Assembly (NCBI GenBank): GCA_900074885.1
Contig: FJUW01000033.1
Coordinates: forward strand, 310,001 to 374,000
From: Rhynchosporium graminicola
Lineage: Eukaryota; Ascomycota; Leotiomycetes; Helotiales; Ploettnerulaceae
Direction of reading: 5' to 3'
DNA length: 64,000 nt
Position 1 is the first letter of the stretch. Every line of letters starts with the position of its first letter. Under the pieces are notes generated by a model that did not search any database, was not told where the DNA came from, and saw only the letters and a program-made list of their open reading frames with translations. This document shows, one piece after another, positions 22,630-33,010 of the stretch. Position numbers and translations under genes: made by a program.

Positions 22630-23770
22630 TTACTTAGCGTATTCTTTTATTATATAAAATTCAGACTAAAAACTAAGCTTTTAGGGATCCGCGAATAATT
22701 ATATAGGAAGATTAAATACTTACTCTAAGCTATTCTTCTAGCGCTTAATCCGGTACTTAGTATAGTACTTTCTATCCTCAGAAGGAGTTCTACTACTATA
22801 TAATCCTATAAACTTATTAGTAGAAGCTCTACTTATACTATTACTATAATCTCTTTTCTTTAGAGAAGGTCTAAGTCTAATAGATTTTATATTAAGGATC
22901 TCGACCTCAGATTCTGACTCTATATCGCTATTACCTTTTTTTAGAGCTCTCTTAGCTTTTATATCTTTAAGTAATTATCGAAGATTTATGCGACGATTTT
23001 TAAGGAACTAAGTAAATTAGCTAAAGTATTAAAAGATTAGAATTATTAGAAGGCTTACGAATTCCTTAGCACTAGTTCTCTTTCTATCTATGAACTCCTT
23101 AGCTTAGATGATTATTTATAGGGTAGCAGGAATATAGCTATAAGAGGTATAAGAGTAATATCTCTTTGACTTTATAGCTATATTTATATAGTAGCGACCT
23201 TTTATTCTAGTTCCCTTTATACCTATACTAATACATCTTTAGTAAAAATTATTATTCTCTTTACTTAGCAGATATTAGAATTCAAATAGTATTAATATTG
23301 AGAGATTACTTACTTATCTTACGCTTTACTCTAGATCTGGGGGTAGTAGTAATAGACTTACGACTATAGGAAGATATAATAATCTTCTTTAAAGAAGAAG
23401 ATAGAGCTTTTAGTATACGAGGAGATAAATTAGTTCGCTAGAGGAGTAGAGAAAGTTCGCGGATAGAGTAATTAGAAAGAGGATTATACTATTTAAGCTT
23501 AAGCTTAGAATTATTATCTCGATTAATATAATTAATAGATCAGAAGGAATAGATTTCAGGATTATTTCGTAGTTAAGCTACTAGGCGATAAGGAGTAAAA
23601 GGGATATCTTCCTTAGAGTAAGGGCTATCGAACTATATTATAGATTATTAGTTAAAGGATTAAAATAAGAAGTAAAAATAATCTTATAATATCGTAATAA
23701 ATAGATTTAATTATAAGAGATCTTCTAAAGTTAGCAGGGGATTCTTCGACGTGATAATATAATATAGGAT
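22630..23770 (-). pseudogene. F2 convergent ORF between pol and 3' LTR
   Basis: On the minus strand, opposite to pol, a frame of about 380 codons is readable from near 23770 to TAA at 22630, with stops at TAA/TAG only. Blocks include LLTLEDL, SYSYKSITTTSRSRV, CISIGIKGTRIKGRYYINIA near 23200, KEFIDRKRTSAKEF near 23070, and a charged stretch ALKKGNSDIESESEVEIL then RLRPSLKKR near 22860-22960. A second copy (F1, + strand, 3490-3949) matches the first third. The start is uncertain. I do not recognise a family. It could be a captured host gene, an extra retrotransposon protein, or the remains of an older insertion. Confidence 0.5.
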
Positions 23771-24448
23771 ATATATCTAACTCTTAAGAGTTCTCTTTTC
23801 GCGATCTCTTATTTAGAGAGTTAGAAGATATAATAATAATAATAGAAGATTTGAAATAAAGTTATTAATAGAAAGAGAGAAGTAAGCGTAGAGAATCTTA
23901 GTATATTATATTTAAAGGAAGAAGAACCTCTCTATATACGAGATAAGAGGTTCATATACCTATAAGGCTTCGGTTACCTACCCTTATAAGTAAATAAGGC
24001 TAGCTACCTAGAGTGCCTTTTCGATCTAGAAGCTTCTTCTGCCTGGAATCACTTAATTAGTTATAACTTCTATCTATGACTCTCTAATTATATAACCTAG
24101 ATTTCGATTTACAATTTATTCTATTGAATACTTATTTATAATATTTTACTTTTACTCTTATACTTAGCGATTACTTAAAACTTAGAAATAGCTGATTTTA
24201 TACTATATATAAGGCTATAGCTTTGCAATTTCCTTTATTTACTTAACTCTACTCTTTAATAGTTATTTCGACTTTAATTAGTTCACGCACTTTATTTATA
24301 CTTTCTTTTATTAATTTATATGAATAGTAAATTCACCCTCTCTGTTTAGAGCTTCTTTACTTACTTAAGGTAGTTTATATTTACTAACTAGGTCAAGGTA
24401 TACGTATAGTTAATAGTAATCTCTAGACTTATACTAAGAGATTACTAT
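23771..24448. other. F2 region before the 3' LTR, non-coding
   Basis: No frame on either strand is convincing. It includes a patch with kept CA/TG (about 23990-24260), also seen in F1 at 2980-3300, and a run of TTATTA-type triplets near 23830. Confidence 0.5.
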
Positions 24449-24456
24449 AAGGGGTA
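24449..24456 (+). promoter_or_regulatory. Polypurine tract of F2
   Basis: AAGGGG precedes the 3' LTR. F1 has the corresponding longer tract AGGGGG on its minus strand at 2811-2816. Confidence 0.55.
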
Positions 24457-24687
24457 TATTATATACTTTCACTTATTATATATAGTCACGTTATATCTAA
24501 TCACTTGTATAGCCCAGTATATACTTATATAATCTCCTCATATATTTAAAGTAAGCTTTCTCTCTTTCTTCTAAAGAGATAACGCTCTCTATAATCAAGA
24601 TTCAGAGATATCTATAATTTTCCTATCTCCTGATCCCTCTCAGTGATCTTTCACCTCTATCAAAGCCTGCCTTACCTTTGTATTATA
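24457..24687 (+). repeat. 3' LTR of F2 (231 bp)
   Basis: It starts TATTATATACTTTCACT and ends TTTGTATTATA, followed by the AAAGC duplication and A2 sequence. The last part is read through into the A2 convergent ORF, giving a short accidental chimeric frame from 24643. Confidence 0.9.
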
Positions 24688-24825
24688 AAAGCTATATTAG
24701 TAAATTTAAATAAGGAGTTAGATATAGTAGTTCCGGTTCTAGATATTCTAGATTTACTAGAAGCTCCGGAGACCTCAAGAGAGAAAGCTAATAAAATAGA
24801 AGTAGTAGAGGAAGTAGAGTTTTAG
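24688..24825 (+). pseudogene. A2 convergent ORF, 3' part
   Basis: This is the C-terminal 45 or so codons of the ORF interrupted at 14311: AILVNLNKELDIVVPV, an acidic segment ending KIEVVEEVEF, then TAG at 24823-24825. The same ending is read in A3 at 37298-37431. It is unbroken here. Confidence 0.65.
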
Positions 24826-27800
24826 ATATAGTATTATTATAGAGTATAATTAAGGGATTATCTTTAGTAATAAATTTTTAATACTAATATCTATAATAGT
24901 TCATTATCCTCTAAGTAACTATAGTTATCTATTCTATCTTCCTAGGCCTTAATCTATTAATCTAGTTTACGCGGAAGTCTAGGTTCACTTAATTTAATAA
25001 TATAGAAGTCTCTAAGCTTATATAGAGTACTTATTAGGTCGGAAGCGTTATACTAAGTTAAATCCGGATTATAGCTTAGCTAGCTAACTTAATACTGTAG
25101 ATTACCTCTTAGGAGTTATATAGTAAGTATATCTTATAATTCTTACTCTTCTTAAGTAGTAATAATCTCTAAGGGTAAGTTTAGTAGCTTCTAGCTTAGT
25201 AATAAGTCGTCCGAGTCCTTAAAAAGTAATTCTAAAGCGAATATATTATATATAGAAGATCTAAGAGGTAAATCTAGCTTATAAGAGTATCTGATCTTAG
25301 CTAAGACTTAGTATAATCTTACTTAGAGGCTAGATAGCTTTCTACTTAGCTAGTAATTCCTAAGGTTCCTTATAAAGAGAAATACCTTATCTTTCATTTC
25401 CTAGTTAATATTATACTATTTCGGGTTAGTTATAGCGCTTATCTTTTACTAAATAGCTAGTATATTAGCTTTTATAAACTTAATAGCAGTTTTAGTATAT
25501 TTAGCTAAGGATTTAATATTAATATAGTTAAGCTTCTCTTATGGTATCGATATAGTAAGTTACTTTTAATCCTAGCTATTTTATAGTAGTATACTATATT
25601 TAAAGGTATATAGCGCTATACTAATAGAATCATAAGGTAAGGTTACTTAGGCACGGTATATTATTAGTAGTAGTTCGCACTAGTTACTCTAGTAGTAATT
25701 AATAAAAGGTCTAAGGCATTAGTTAATATACTAATTTATAATTTCTATTTATCTATTAATTTACTAGTAGAAAGAAATAAAAAACTTAACCTTAACTCTA
25801 ATTATATAGTAAAACTCTTACTAGAAGAATAAGATAAACTAAGCTCATTAGTCAGATATAATTAACTTAAGAGTATATCAGAAAAAATATATCTATTAGA
25901 TAAATAATATCGCTATCTCGCGAGTATCGATATTATAATAATACGATATCGATATAGAGTCCTTCCTTAGGCAGTTAATAAATACTAGTATCTTATTAAA
26001 TCCCTAGTTATTAAGTAAGAAGTCTTTAAAATCTATAGCTAAGTACTATATAAAGTAGCTAAGCACTAGTAATAAGTAGAGGAATTCTTATTATTTCATC
26101 TGCTTTAGATAAGAGTACTAATATAAGTAGTAATTGCGAGTATATCGTTTTATATCTAATACGAGTCCTTTTTAGTAGTAATAGATAGAAATCATCTTAG
26201 TAGTCTTAAAAGTATTTAGATAAGTAGAGGAAACTTAATTATAAACTTCACTAATTAAATAGATATATAGTAAAGTATAGCGTTATATATATAGATAACT
26301 ATTATAAAGTAGTAAACTATTATTAATAATATAGCTATCTCCTAATATATTCTATTTATTAGAGAACGATTCTCAGTTGAATTAGTATAGTTTCTTAATT
26401 AAATCAAAAGAGTTATATACGGGTTCCGATAGTATATTAGTCTTTAGCGATATTAGATATATATAACTAATTTAATCGATATAATACTTAGCTAGTTTCG
26501 CGTTAATCCTAAGGTCTAGGTAGTCTAGAGGTAATAAAACCCGAGATCTATTATCTTATTTCTATTATTCCTATATCTTTAGATCTTATTCCCTATAGCT
26601 AAGGATATTAGCTTTAGCGTTATTTTTACTAAGTGTATATATAATTTGAAAGTTAAATTCGGAAAGGAATTCTATCTATCTAGCTTACTTACTAGTTAGG
26701 ACCTTACTAGGTATAAAGTATTCTAAGGATCGATAGTTCGTATATATACTAGTATAGTATTATAGAGATATAAGTTCCGGTTTCTATTTCCGGAAAGATT
26801 TAATAATAGCGTATAATTCCTTATTATAGATCTTCTAGTTTAGTTCGTATCTATTAAGAATATAAGAGTAGAATCTAATTAGATACTACTAGTTATCTTT
26901 ATATAATTAAGAGATAACTCTAGCTATTATACTATTAGAGGTATTAGTTTTCAGTTTAGTTTATAATTTAAAGTCGAAATAATATAGTTTCTATACTAAT
27001 AATAGCTATTATTATAGCTTATCGAAAGATTTCTTATAATTATTAGTGAAATTCTATAGTACTAAAAGCTAGGTAAGTATAAAGAGAGGTTTAGCGATAA
27101 GGCCGAAATTCTAAATAAAATAATAGTAGAAACTATAGAATCCTAGGAAGGATTTTATAGCTATTACTATTTCGGGGTACTTTTAGTCTACTAATAATAC
27201 TACCTTCTTAGGATCTAGCTCGATTCTATTAATAATAATAATATATCTAAGGTATTTAGTCCGAGTAATATAGAATTCGCTTTTCTTAATATCTACTTAG
27301 AGTCTAGTATCTATTAAGCGCTATAGTACTAATTTAATATATTCTTCGTACTCTTAGAGCGTTCCCGAGTATATAAGACTATTATCTAGATAAGTTATAT
27401 AAAAATCGTTTAAGTAGTCTAGTAGTATATTATTTATATATTATTAGTATATACTAAGTCTATTATAAAGCCTAAAAGGTAATACTTCATATTTATAAGA
27501 TCTGAAGTAAGTTCAGAAGGTAATATACTCCTCTGATTCGGGGTCTATATAGATATAGTTAAATACTACTTAGATATCTAGTTTAGTAAAAATTACTACT
27601 TTAGATATACGAGTTAAGAGCTTATCGATCCTAGGTATTAGATACAAATCCTTTCGAGTGACCGTATTAAGCTTATGATAGTCGATATAAAAGCGTAATC
27701 CTCTATCGGCCTTCTTAATAAATAGTATAAGTAATACGAAAGGACTTTAGCTAGATTCGATAAATCCATTATCTAAGTTCTCTATAAGGTACTCCTTAGT

Positions 27801-30360
27801 TACTTATAGTTCCTTTATAGACTACTAATATAAGGGCGAATATATATTAGGTAATAGTTCTTCTAGAATAAATTTATAATTATATAAGCGATATAGCAGA
27901 AGAATATTAGAATCCCGCTTAGAAAAGGCCTCCTTAAGAATATAGTACTATTCCGGTAGCTTTTCGACTATAAGTCGTTTAGTATTAGGATCCTTAGGGG
28001 AGTTACTATCTAGATAATCTTATAAGATATAGTTTATCTTATAGATACTAGTAAAGAATAATTCAGAGCTTTTGCGTTTTATATTAAAGTGAAAAGCTAT
28101 AGTATTAATTTAGTAAATCGGAACTAGCTTCTAAATCCTCGAAGATTAAGAAGTACACTCGTAGTAGGGTTTTAGCGCAAGTACTTTTCTCGATAATTTC
28201 GAAGTAGAAAAGGGTTCGGGATTCCTTAGTAATAAGCAGGAATAAGTTAAATAATAAGGATAATACGTTAATATACTATATTACTACTATTTAGAGTAAT
28301 TAGTATTAATCTAACTAATTTATAGCTAAGTCCCGCGTATTAGTATTAATTTAGTAAGATTAGTTAATAATAAGTTTATAAGGTAGTAAAGTTATAATTA
28401 TCTCCTTATCGTATTAAAGAGTAGCTAGATAGCGTTCCGGCTATATTAGCTTATAATAAAGCGTATCGAGTTTAACTTGAAATCGTTATATCTATTTAAT
28501 ACTAATAATTATATCTTATTATCCTAAATTGAGGAGAATAAAAGAGCAGTTATAAATATGCTTATCATTAATAGAAAGATATAAATATATAAAATAAGTA
28601 ATATAAGTTCTAATAGATTATTAGAAACTACGTATTAGAATAGAATAAGGTAGTAGCTCGATTTTAATACTAAGAGCCCCTAATATTTATCTGATAAGAG
28701 TACGATTAATAAATAGGTAACTATTCGCTCTAGTATCGATTAAGCTATTTATAAAGACTTCTAGCTTATTTATACTAACTATAATTAGGTTTATAAATTA
28801 CTTACTTCTTATTAGGGAGTTAAGGTTAAGATTAGAGAGATTATATTTATATAGACTTAGGAAGGAGTTTTTACTTATGCCTTATTATTTCCCTCTTATA
28901 TTAGTCCAGATTCGGAAGGTAAGTCTTCTATTACCTCCTTAGTTACTCCTCCCTCTTCCGGGAATCCGTTGATTAATTAGACCTTAAGCAGATTAGGGTA
29001 GTTTAGCTTAATATAACTAAGCTATCTATAACTATAATACCTAAGGGGTTCTCCGGTCGAAGTAGTAGGGCATTTTAGCGCGGAGGGAGTACTAGCTTAT
29101 ACCGGGGTAGAGGTATATACGTATAGTATAGGAGTAGTTTATCGAGGGGCTAAGCTTAAGGACTAATAAGGAGTAGAACTAGAAGAGGTTATAGTAGTAA
29201 TAGTAAGCTTATAATACTATACCTAAGTAATAGTTTTCTTAGGATAAGTATATTCCGAGTTATAGTAACGCTTAGTATTAAAAGAAAGTAGTAATCTAAT
29301 TATAGAAGCGTAATCCTTATTCTACGTTAGTTTAATAATAAGAGTTAAAGTATATAAAGATAATATAATCTTATTCTATATATAAAAGAATTACTCCTTC
29401 TTTTTAACCTTACTTTAGATAGTAGCGCTTTAAAATCGACTATGAAACTCTACGAAAGTCTCGCGAATATAACCGAGTTATTATATTTCTAAGTAATAGA
29501 AAACGTTATAATAATTATTTTCTTCTAAACTAGTAAGAAAGTTCTCCTCTAATAAGGAGATTATTTTATCGCTAGTCTTAAACTCGTTAGCGAGATACTA
29601 AAGCGTAAGATACTCTTTAGCTAATCTAGTAACTAGTCCTTATATGAGGACACGCTAAGAGAAGTCCGTAGGGTAATAATCGGCGTTCACGACTAACCGG
29701 TCTCGTATCGATACTCTCTATTAGAAGAAAGTAAAGTCCGATCTATTATTTAGAAGTAAGATCTTCTTAGTAAGATAAGACTTCGTAGGGTATAACTCTA
29801 CTGATTCGGCGCCGGGAGAAGGCGACAGTTTATTAGGAATAGTATTCTCTCTCTCAGTACTACGTATTAGAATAGAGTTTATTAGTATATTAAACTCTAG
29901 AATACGCGGAGATTATAATACTAGTTCTAGTAAGAGAGTCGAGGATAAGCGAGGGACTCTTATAAGGAACCTATCTTATGCGGAGATTAGTCTATTTATA
30001 ATATCTTCTAGAGAGTTATTCTTTTCCTCTTAGTTTACTAATTATTATAAGAGGGAATAAATCAGATTCGAGTTATTTATAATAGTAAGAGTACTTAGCG
30101 ATTATAATTCTAGTGAATTTCGCTTTTATTTTCCTCTCTCTCAATTAGTACTTCCTTAATAAAATATTAATATTCTCTAGTATAAGAGATATTTAGGATA
30201 AGGAAGGATATAATAGATTAGGTTCGGAGGTAAAGTAGGGAAGATCGCGTCAGGTTCCCCTAGAACTAGAGAGGTCTCTAGTTAGTTAGTTAAGAGCTAT
30301 AATAGTAGCTTAAAAAAGGTGTATTAGGGCTATTTCAGTAGTAATATATAGAAGTTAAAG
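24826..30360 (-). pseudogene. A2 gag-pol pseudogene
   Basis: On the minus strand, zinc-knuckle ghost near 29006-29050, then protease, reverse transcriptase with the catalytic box YLDN at 27381-27392, RNase H, and integrase running down to about 24900. Reading frames match A3 closely. Pol ends tail to tail with the convergent ORF at about 24825. All stops are TAA/TAG. The gag start and the 5' LTR are lost at 30362. Confidence 0.75.
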
Positions 30361-30362
30361 TT

Positions 30363-30834
30363 TGTTGGATTTGTAACCAGTACCTTGGTCAGTTTACCAG
30401 TACCTTAGTCAGTTTTGCCTGCATCGGCATACACACCCTGTACCTTGTCAGTACATGGTCTTAGTACCTGGTTCAGTACCTTGCGCATATACCTTGTTGT
30501 ACCTGGCACCTACACCCTATACCTTGTCCACAGCCTGTACCCTGCATACTCTATTAGAGTTACTATAAAGGTTCTCGATAGAGTTTTACTACTCCCTAGT
30601 ACGTATATCGTACTTCTAGAGGTTTCTACTGACGTAGTATGATTCTACGGAATACGCGTCTTCTTCTATGGAGTTCTGTATTACGTAGTATAGAATATTC
30701 TAGAGAGCTCATATAGCTATATAAGTAGCTAGAATCTCTCCTGTAGTTAGCTCTCTTCAAGCAAGCAAAGCAAGTCAAATTGATCACGTATTATTCTTCT
30801 GACCTTTGGCCGATTTCCACCTTTAATTTTCACA
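30363..30834 (+). repeat. H: solo LTR, little RIP (472 bp)
   Basis: It starts TGTTGGATTTG and ends TTTTCACA, the TG...CA form usual for Copia LTRs. Its first 190 bases keep CA and TG freely and hold about ten degenerate copies of GTACCTTG. A TATATAAG box lies near 30718-30725. There is no internal region and no matching flanking duplication (AAGTT on the left, GAACT on the right). The flanks are different parts of two A elements in opposite orientation. It appears once in the window. Orientation is tentative. Confidence 0.65.
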
Positions 30835-31676
30835 GAACTACTATATCTAACTCCTTACTTAAGTTTACTAATATAGCTCTAGTAGCAGACTGAGTATAAT
30901 AGCTAATCCTACGGGCTTTCTTCTTTAGAGAAGGTCTAGGAGTATCTAGATCTGACGCTATCTTAGAACTAGAAGGCAAATTCCTCTTTCCCTTAGTATT
31001 AGATATTATAGCTTTAAATATAGCTTTCTTCGTAAACTCTCGTATAATAGTATTTAACTCTTTCAATTGCTTTAACGCTATTTATACTACTACCTTAGAT
31101 TTCGCCGAATCTACTATTAATATATCTAAGTCTTATATTATATTAGTATTATACTAGTATCTAAGGGTTTAAAGATCTTAACTTACTACTTTAATAAACT
31201 CTAACTCCTTAAATACTTTCTCTATAGATCGCTTTAAAGCTTAAGTTTCTACTAATTATATAATAGTAATCTCTAATATAATAGTAGGAGCAGCAGATTT
31301 CGCGAGATAATAGATCTAATTAATAGCCTTATAAGTAACTACGATAATACTCTGATTTAGCTCCGGATCCCTAGCTTTATCGCCTAGAAGTAAACCGGAT
31401 AGGATAGTATACTCTATATTTATATAGTTAGGTAACTATAACGCGTTAGTATATAACTATACTTAGGATTAGATAACTTATATACTTATAATTACTCTTT
31501 AATACCGCGTAATACTTATAAAGCTTAGAGTTAAGCTTATTAAATACATAGAGAAGTTCTAGAGCAGGAGTATTATTATACTTTAGCTTAAGAAAAGCGT
31601 AAATATATCGCAGGTAATATATATAATATACCGCTGAAAGGGCACTAGTAGGAACTAGTAGAGGCACTAGAGGTAT
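30835..31676 (-). pseudogene. A4 convergent ORF (truncated C-terminus)
   Basis: From ATA at 31676 (a mutated ATG, followed by CCTCTAGTG) the minus-strand frame reads PLLVPTSALSAVYYIYYL, then the same leucine/tyrosine-rich protein as in A2 and A3. It includes an unbroken segment 31066-30830 (KELNTIIREFTKKAIF, then a Ser/Asp stretch and SLKKKARRISYYT). The last 20 or so codons are cut off at 30835 by H. Three independent copies keeping this frame argue that it was a real gene of family A. Confidence 0.6.
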
Positions 31677-32193
31677 TAGCGTTATAGACTTATGAAACCC
31701 TTATACCTTATCTAGAAAGTATCTCTAACTCTAAATTAAGTAACTTACTTATAAGAAGAGAAAGGTTAATTAAGTCGATTAATATATAAGATTATAGTAG
31801 TATTACTATAGTATTAGTAAAGATAGCTACTCTAGTAACTATATCATAGTCTAGGGAGAGTAAACTTATAGTTTAAGTAGTTATCGAGGTTGAAGAAGGA
31901 AGGCCCTAATATTAATAAACCCCTTCCTTTATATACTCTACGCCCTACTTAAACTCGACTCCCGCTATAAACAGATAAAATAAATATAGTTTACCGCCTG
32001 ATTTAGAAGCTATAACTAATATAGTACTATTATAGTAATATAACTAGCTAGTACCTAATAAAGGATTTACTGCTATTAAAGACCGGCTAGTACCGGTTAC
32101 GCGAATATCGATGAAAATAGTTATAATAAAGACCGATTACATAAACTATAATCTTACGAGCTTAGGGTTAAGCTCTTCTTAGGGAGGGAGTAA

Positions 32194-32471
32194 TATAACA
32201 ATAGCTTACCTGAATATTATATAAGGAGAAGGATAGATACTAGGGCCTAAGCTCATAGGTATCGCAGGTATCCTGGTATAACTAGTATCCGACTCGGTAT
32301 AGTATCGAACTAGTACCGGCATATATATATAAGGTGCCTTATACTCTAGCTCTCTTCTTCTTCCTTCCTTATCTTTTTATTTCCTTAGTAGTAGACTATA
32401 TAAGATCGCTCTTAGCCTCCCTAATTGTTTTATTATTGCTCGTATACCGCCTTGAGTCTTGTGTCGTTATA
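32194..32471 (+). repeat. 3' LTR of A4 (278 bp)
   Basis: It starts TATAACAATAGCTTACC and ends TGTCGTTATA. A TATATATATAAGG box lies at 32322-32333. The purine tract AGGGAGGGAG precedes it. Confidence 0.9.
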
Positions 32472-32768
32472 ATCTCTTCCTTTACTTCTAGCGGATACTC
32501 TTATAATAAGATAAAGTCTATAAGCTTTCCGTATATTAGATTAAATAATCGTATTAGTTTAATAGAGTTCTTATCTTAAAGCTCTTAAAAGATATTAAAG
32601 GTTTATACTCTTTTCGACTAGCAATCTCTTAATCGTAATAGCTAAGTAAGTTAGTAATATAGTCTTCTCTACTTATATATAGATTTTAGCGTAAGTAATA
32701 GCCTTTTAGCTATTAGTAGTAAGATTAAGTATAAATTACTTATTTTCGATCTTTACTTCGGCTTTCCG
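32472..32768 (-). mobile_element. F4, left fragment (Copia gag region)
   Basis: It is the reverse complement of F2 at about 15120-15410. It ends TTCCG (32764-32768), the duplication generated by the C insertion, and continues at 52515. No intact frame. Confidence 0.8.
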
Positions 32769-33010
32769 TATAACGCTTACTCTAGAAAGGTCTCAAAACT
32801 ACCTTAGTAATAAGACCTCATATTGCTATGAATATAAAGTAATAAGAATTAACTTAGAATCTATAACTAAGGAGTGAAGAAGTAGAGAGAGAAGGGAAGT
32901 ATATATATGAAAAGGGGCCACTAAACTCTACTCGTATAATCTCGCTTAGAAATAAGTGTTTCCACTATTAGAGGGAAACCTCTAAACCTCTAATCTGACT
33001 AGTCGTTATA
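32769..33010 (-). repeat. 3' LTR of C2 (242 bp)
   Basis: It starts TATAACGCTTACTCTAG and ends AGTCGTTATA. A purine tract (minus strand GGAGGGGGGG) follows inside. On the minus strand a CATATATATAC TATA-like box is present. Confidence 0.9.

Larger units (their letters stand above)
14312..24687 (+). mobile_element. F2: complete Ty1/Copia element nested in A2, carrying E1
   Basis: It has two 231-bp LTRs (14312-14542, 24457-24687) and a perfect 5-bp duplication AAAGC (14307-14311 and 24688-24692). Without E1 and its duplication the element is about 8.2 kb. Domain order is gag, protease, integrase, reverse transcriptase, RNase H, as in Ty1/Copia. A further 1.9 kb between pol and the 3' LTR carries a reading frame on the opposite strand. 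Confidence 0.93.
12714..30362 (-). mobile_element. A2: Ty3/Gypsy element split by Copia F2, 5' end missing
   Basis: It holds the 3' LTR (12714-12991), purine tract, convergent ORF (interrupted at 14311), then after F2 the rest of that ORF and pol up to the start of gag at 30362. Compared with the complete A3 it lacks roughly the last 520 bp, including the 5' LTR. Solo LTR H takes its place. No matching duplication can be seen for A2 itself because one end is gone. Confidence 0.85.
30835..32471 (+). mobile_element. A4: 3' end of a Ty3/Gypsy A element
   Basis: It is the reverse complement of A3 from about 37340 to 35708: convergent ORF, purine tract and 3' LTR. Pol is absent. The right flank (ATCTC) lies in Copia F4. 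It may be the far end of the element whose 5' end is A1, the middle being lost. Confidence 0.85.

Noticed and set aside
24643..24825. A single 60-codon gene starting with ATG in the Copia LTR
   Set aside because: The first 15 codons are LTR and the rest is the tail of the A2 convergent ORF. The frame is an accident of the F2 insertion.
30415..30642. Open frame of 75 codons in H
   Set aside because: It lies in the motif-rich start of a solo LTR and reads as low-complexity repeats of the GTACCTTG motif. Nothing suggests a protein.
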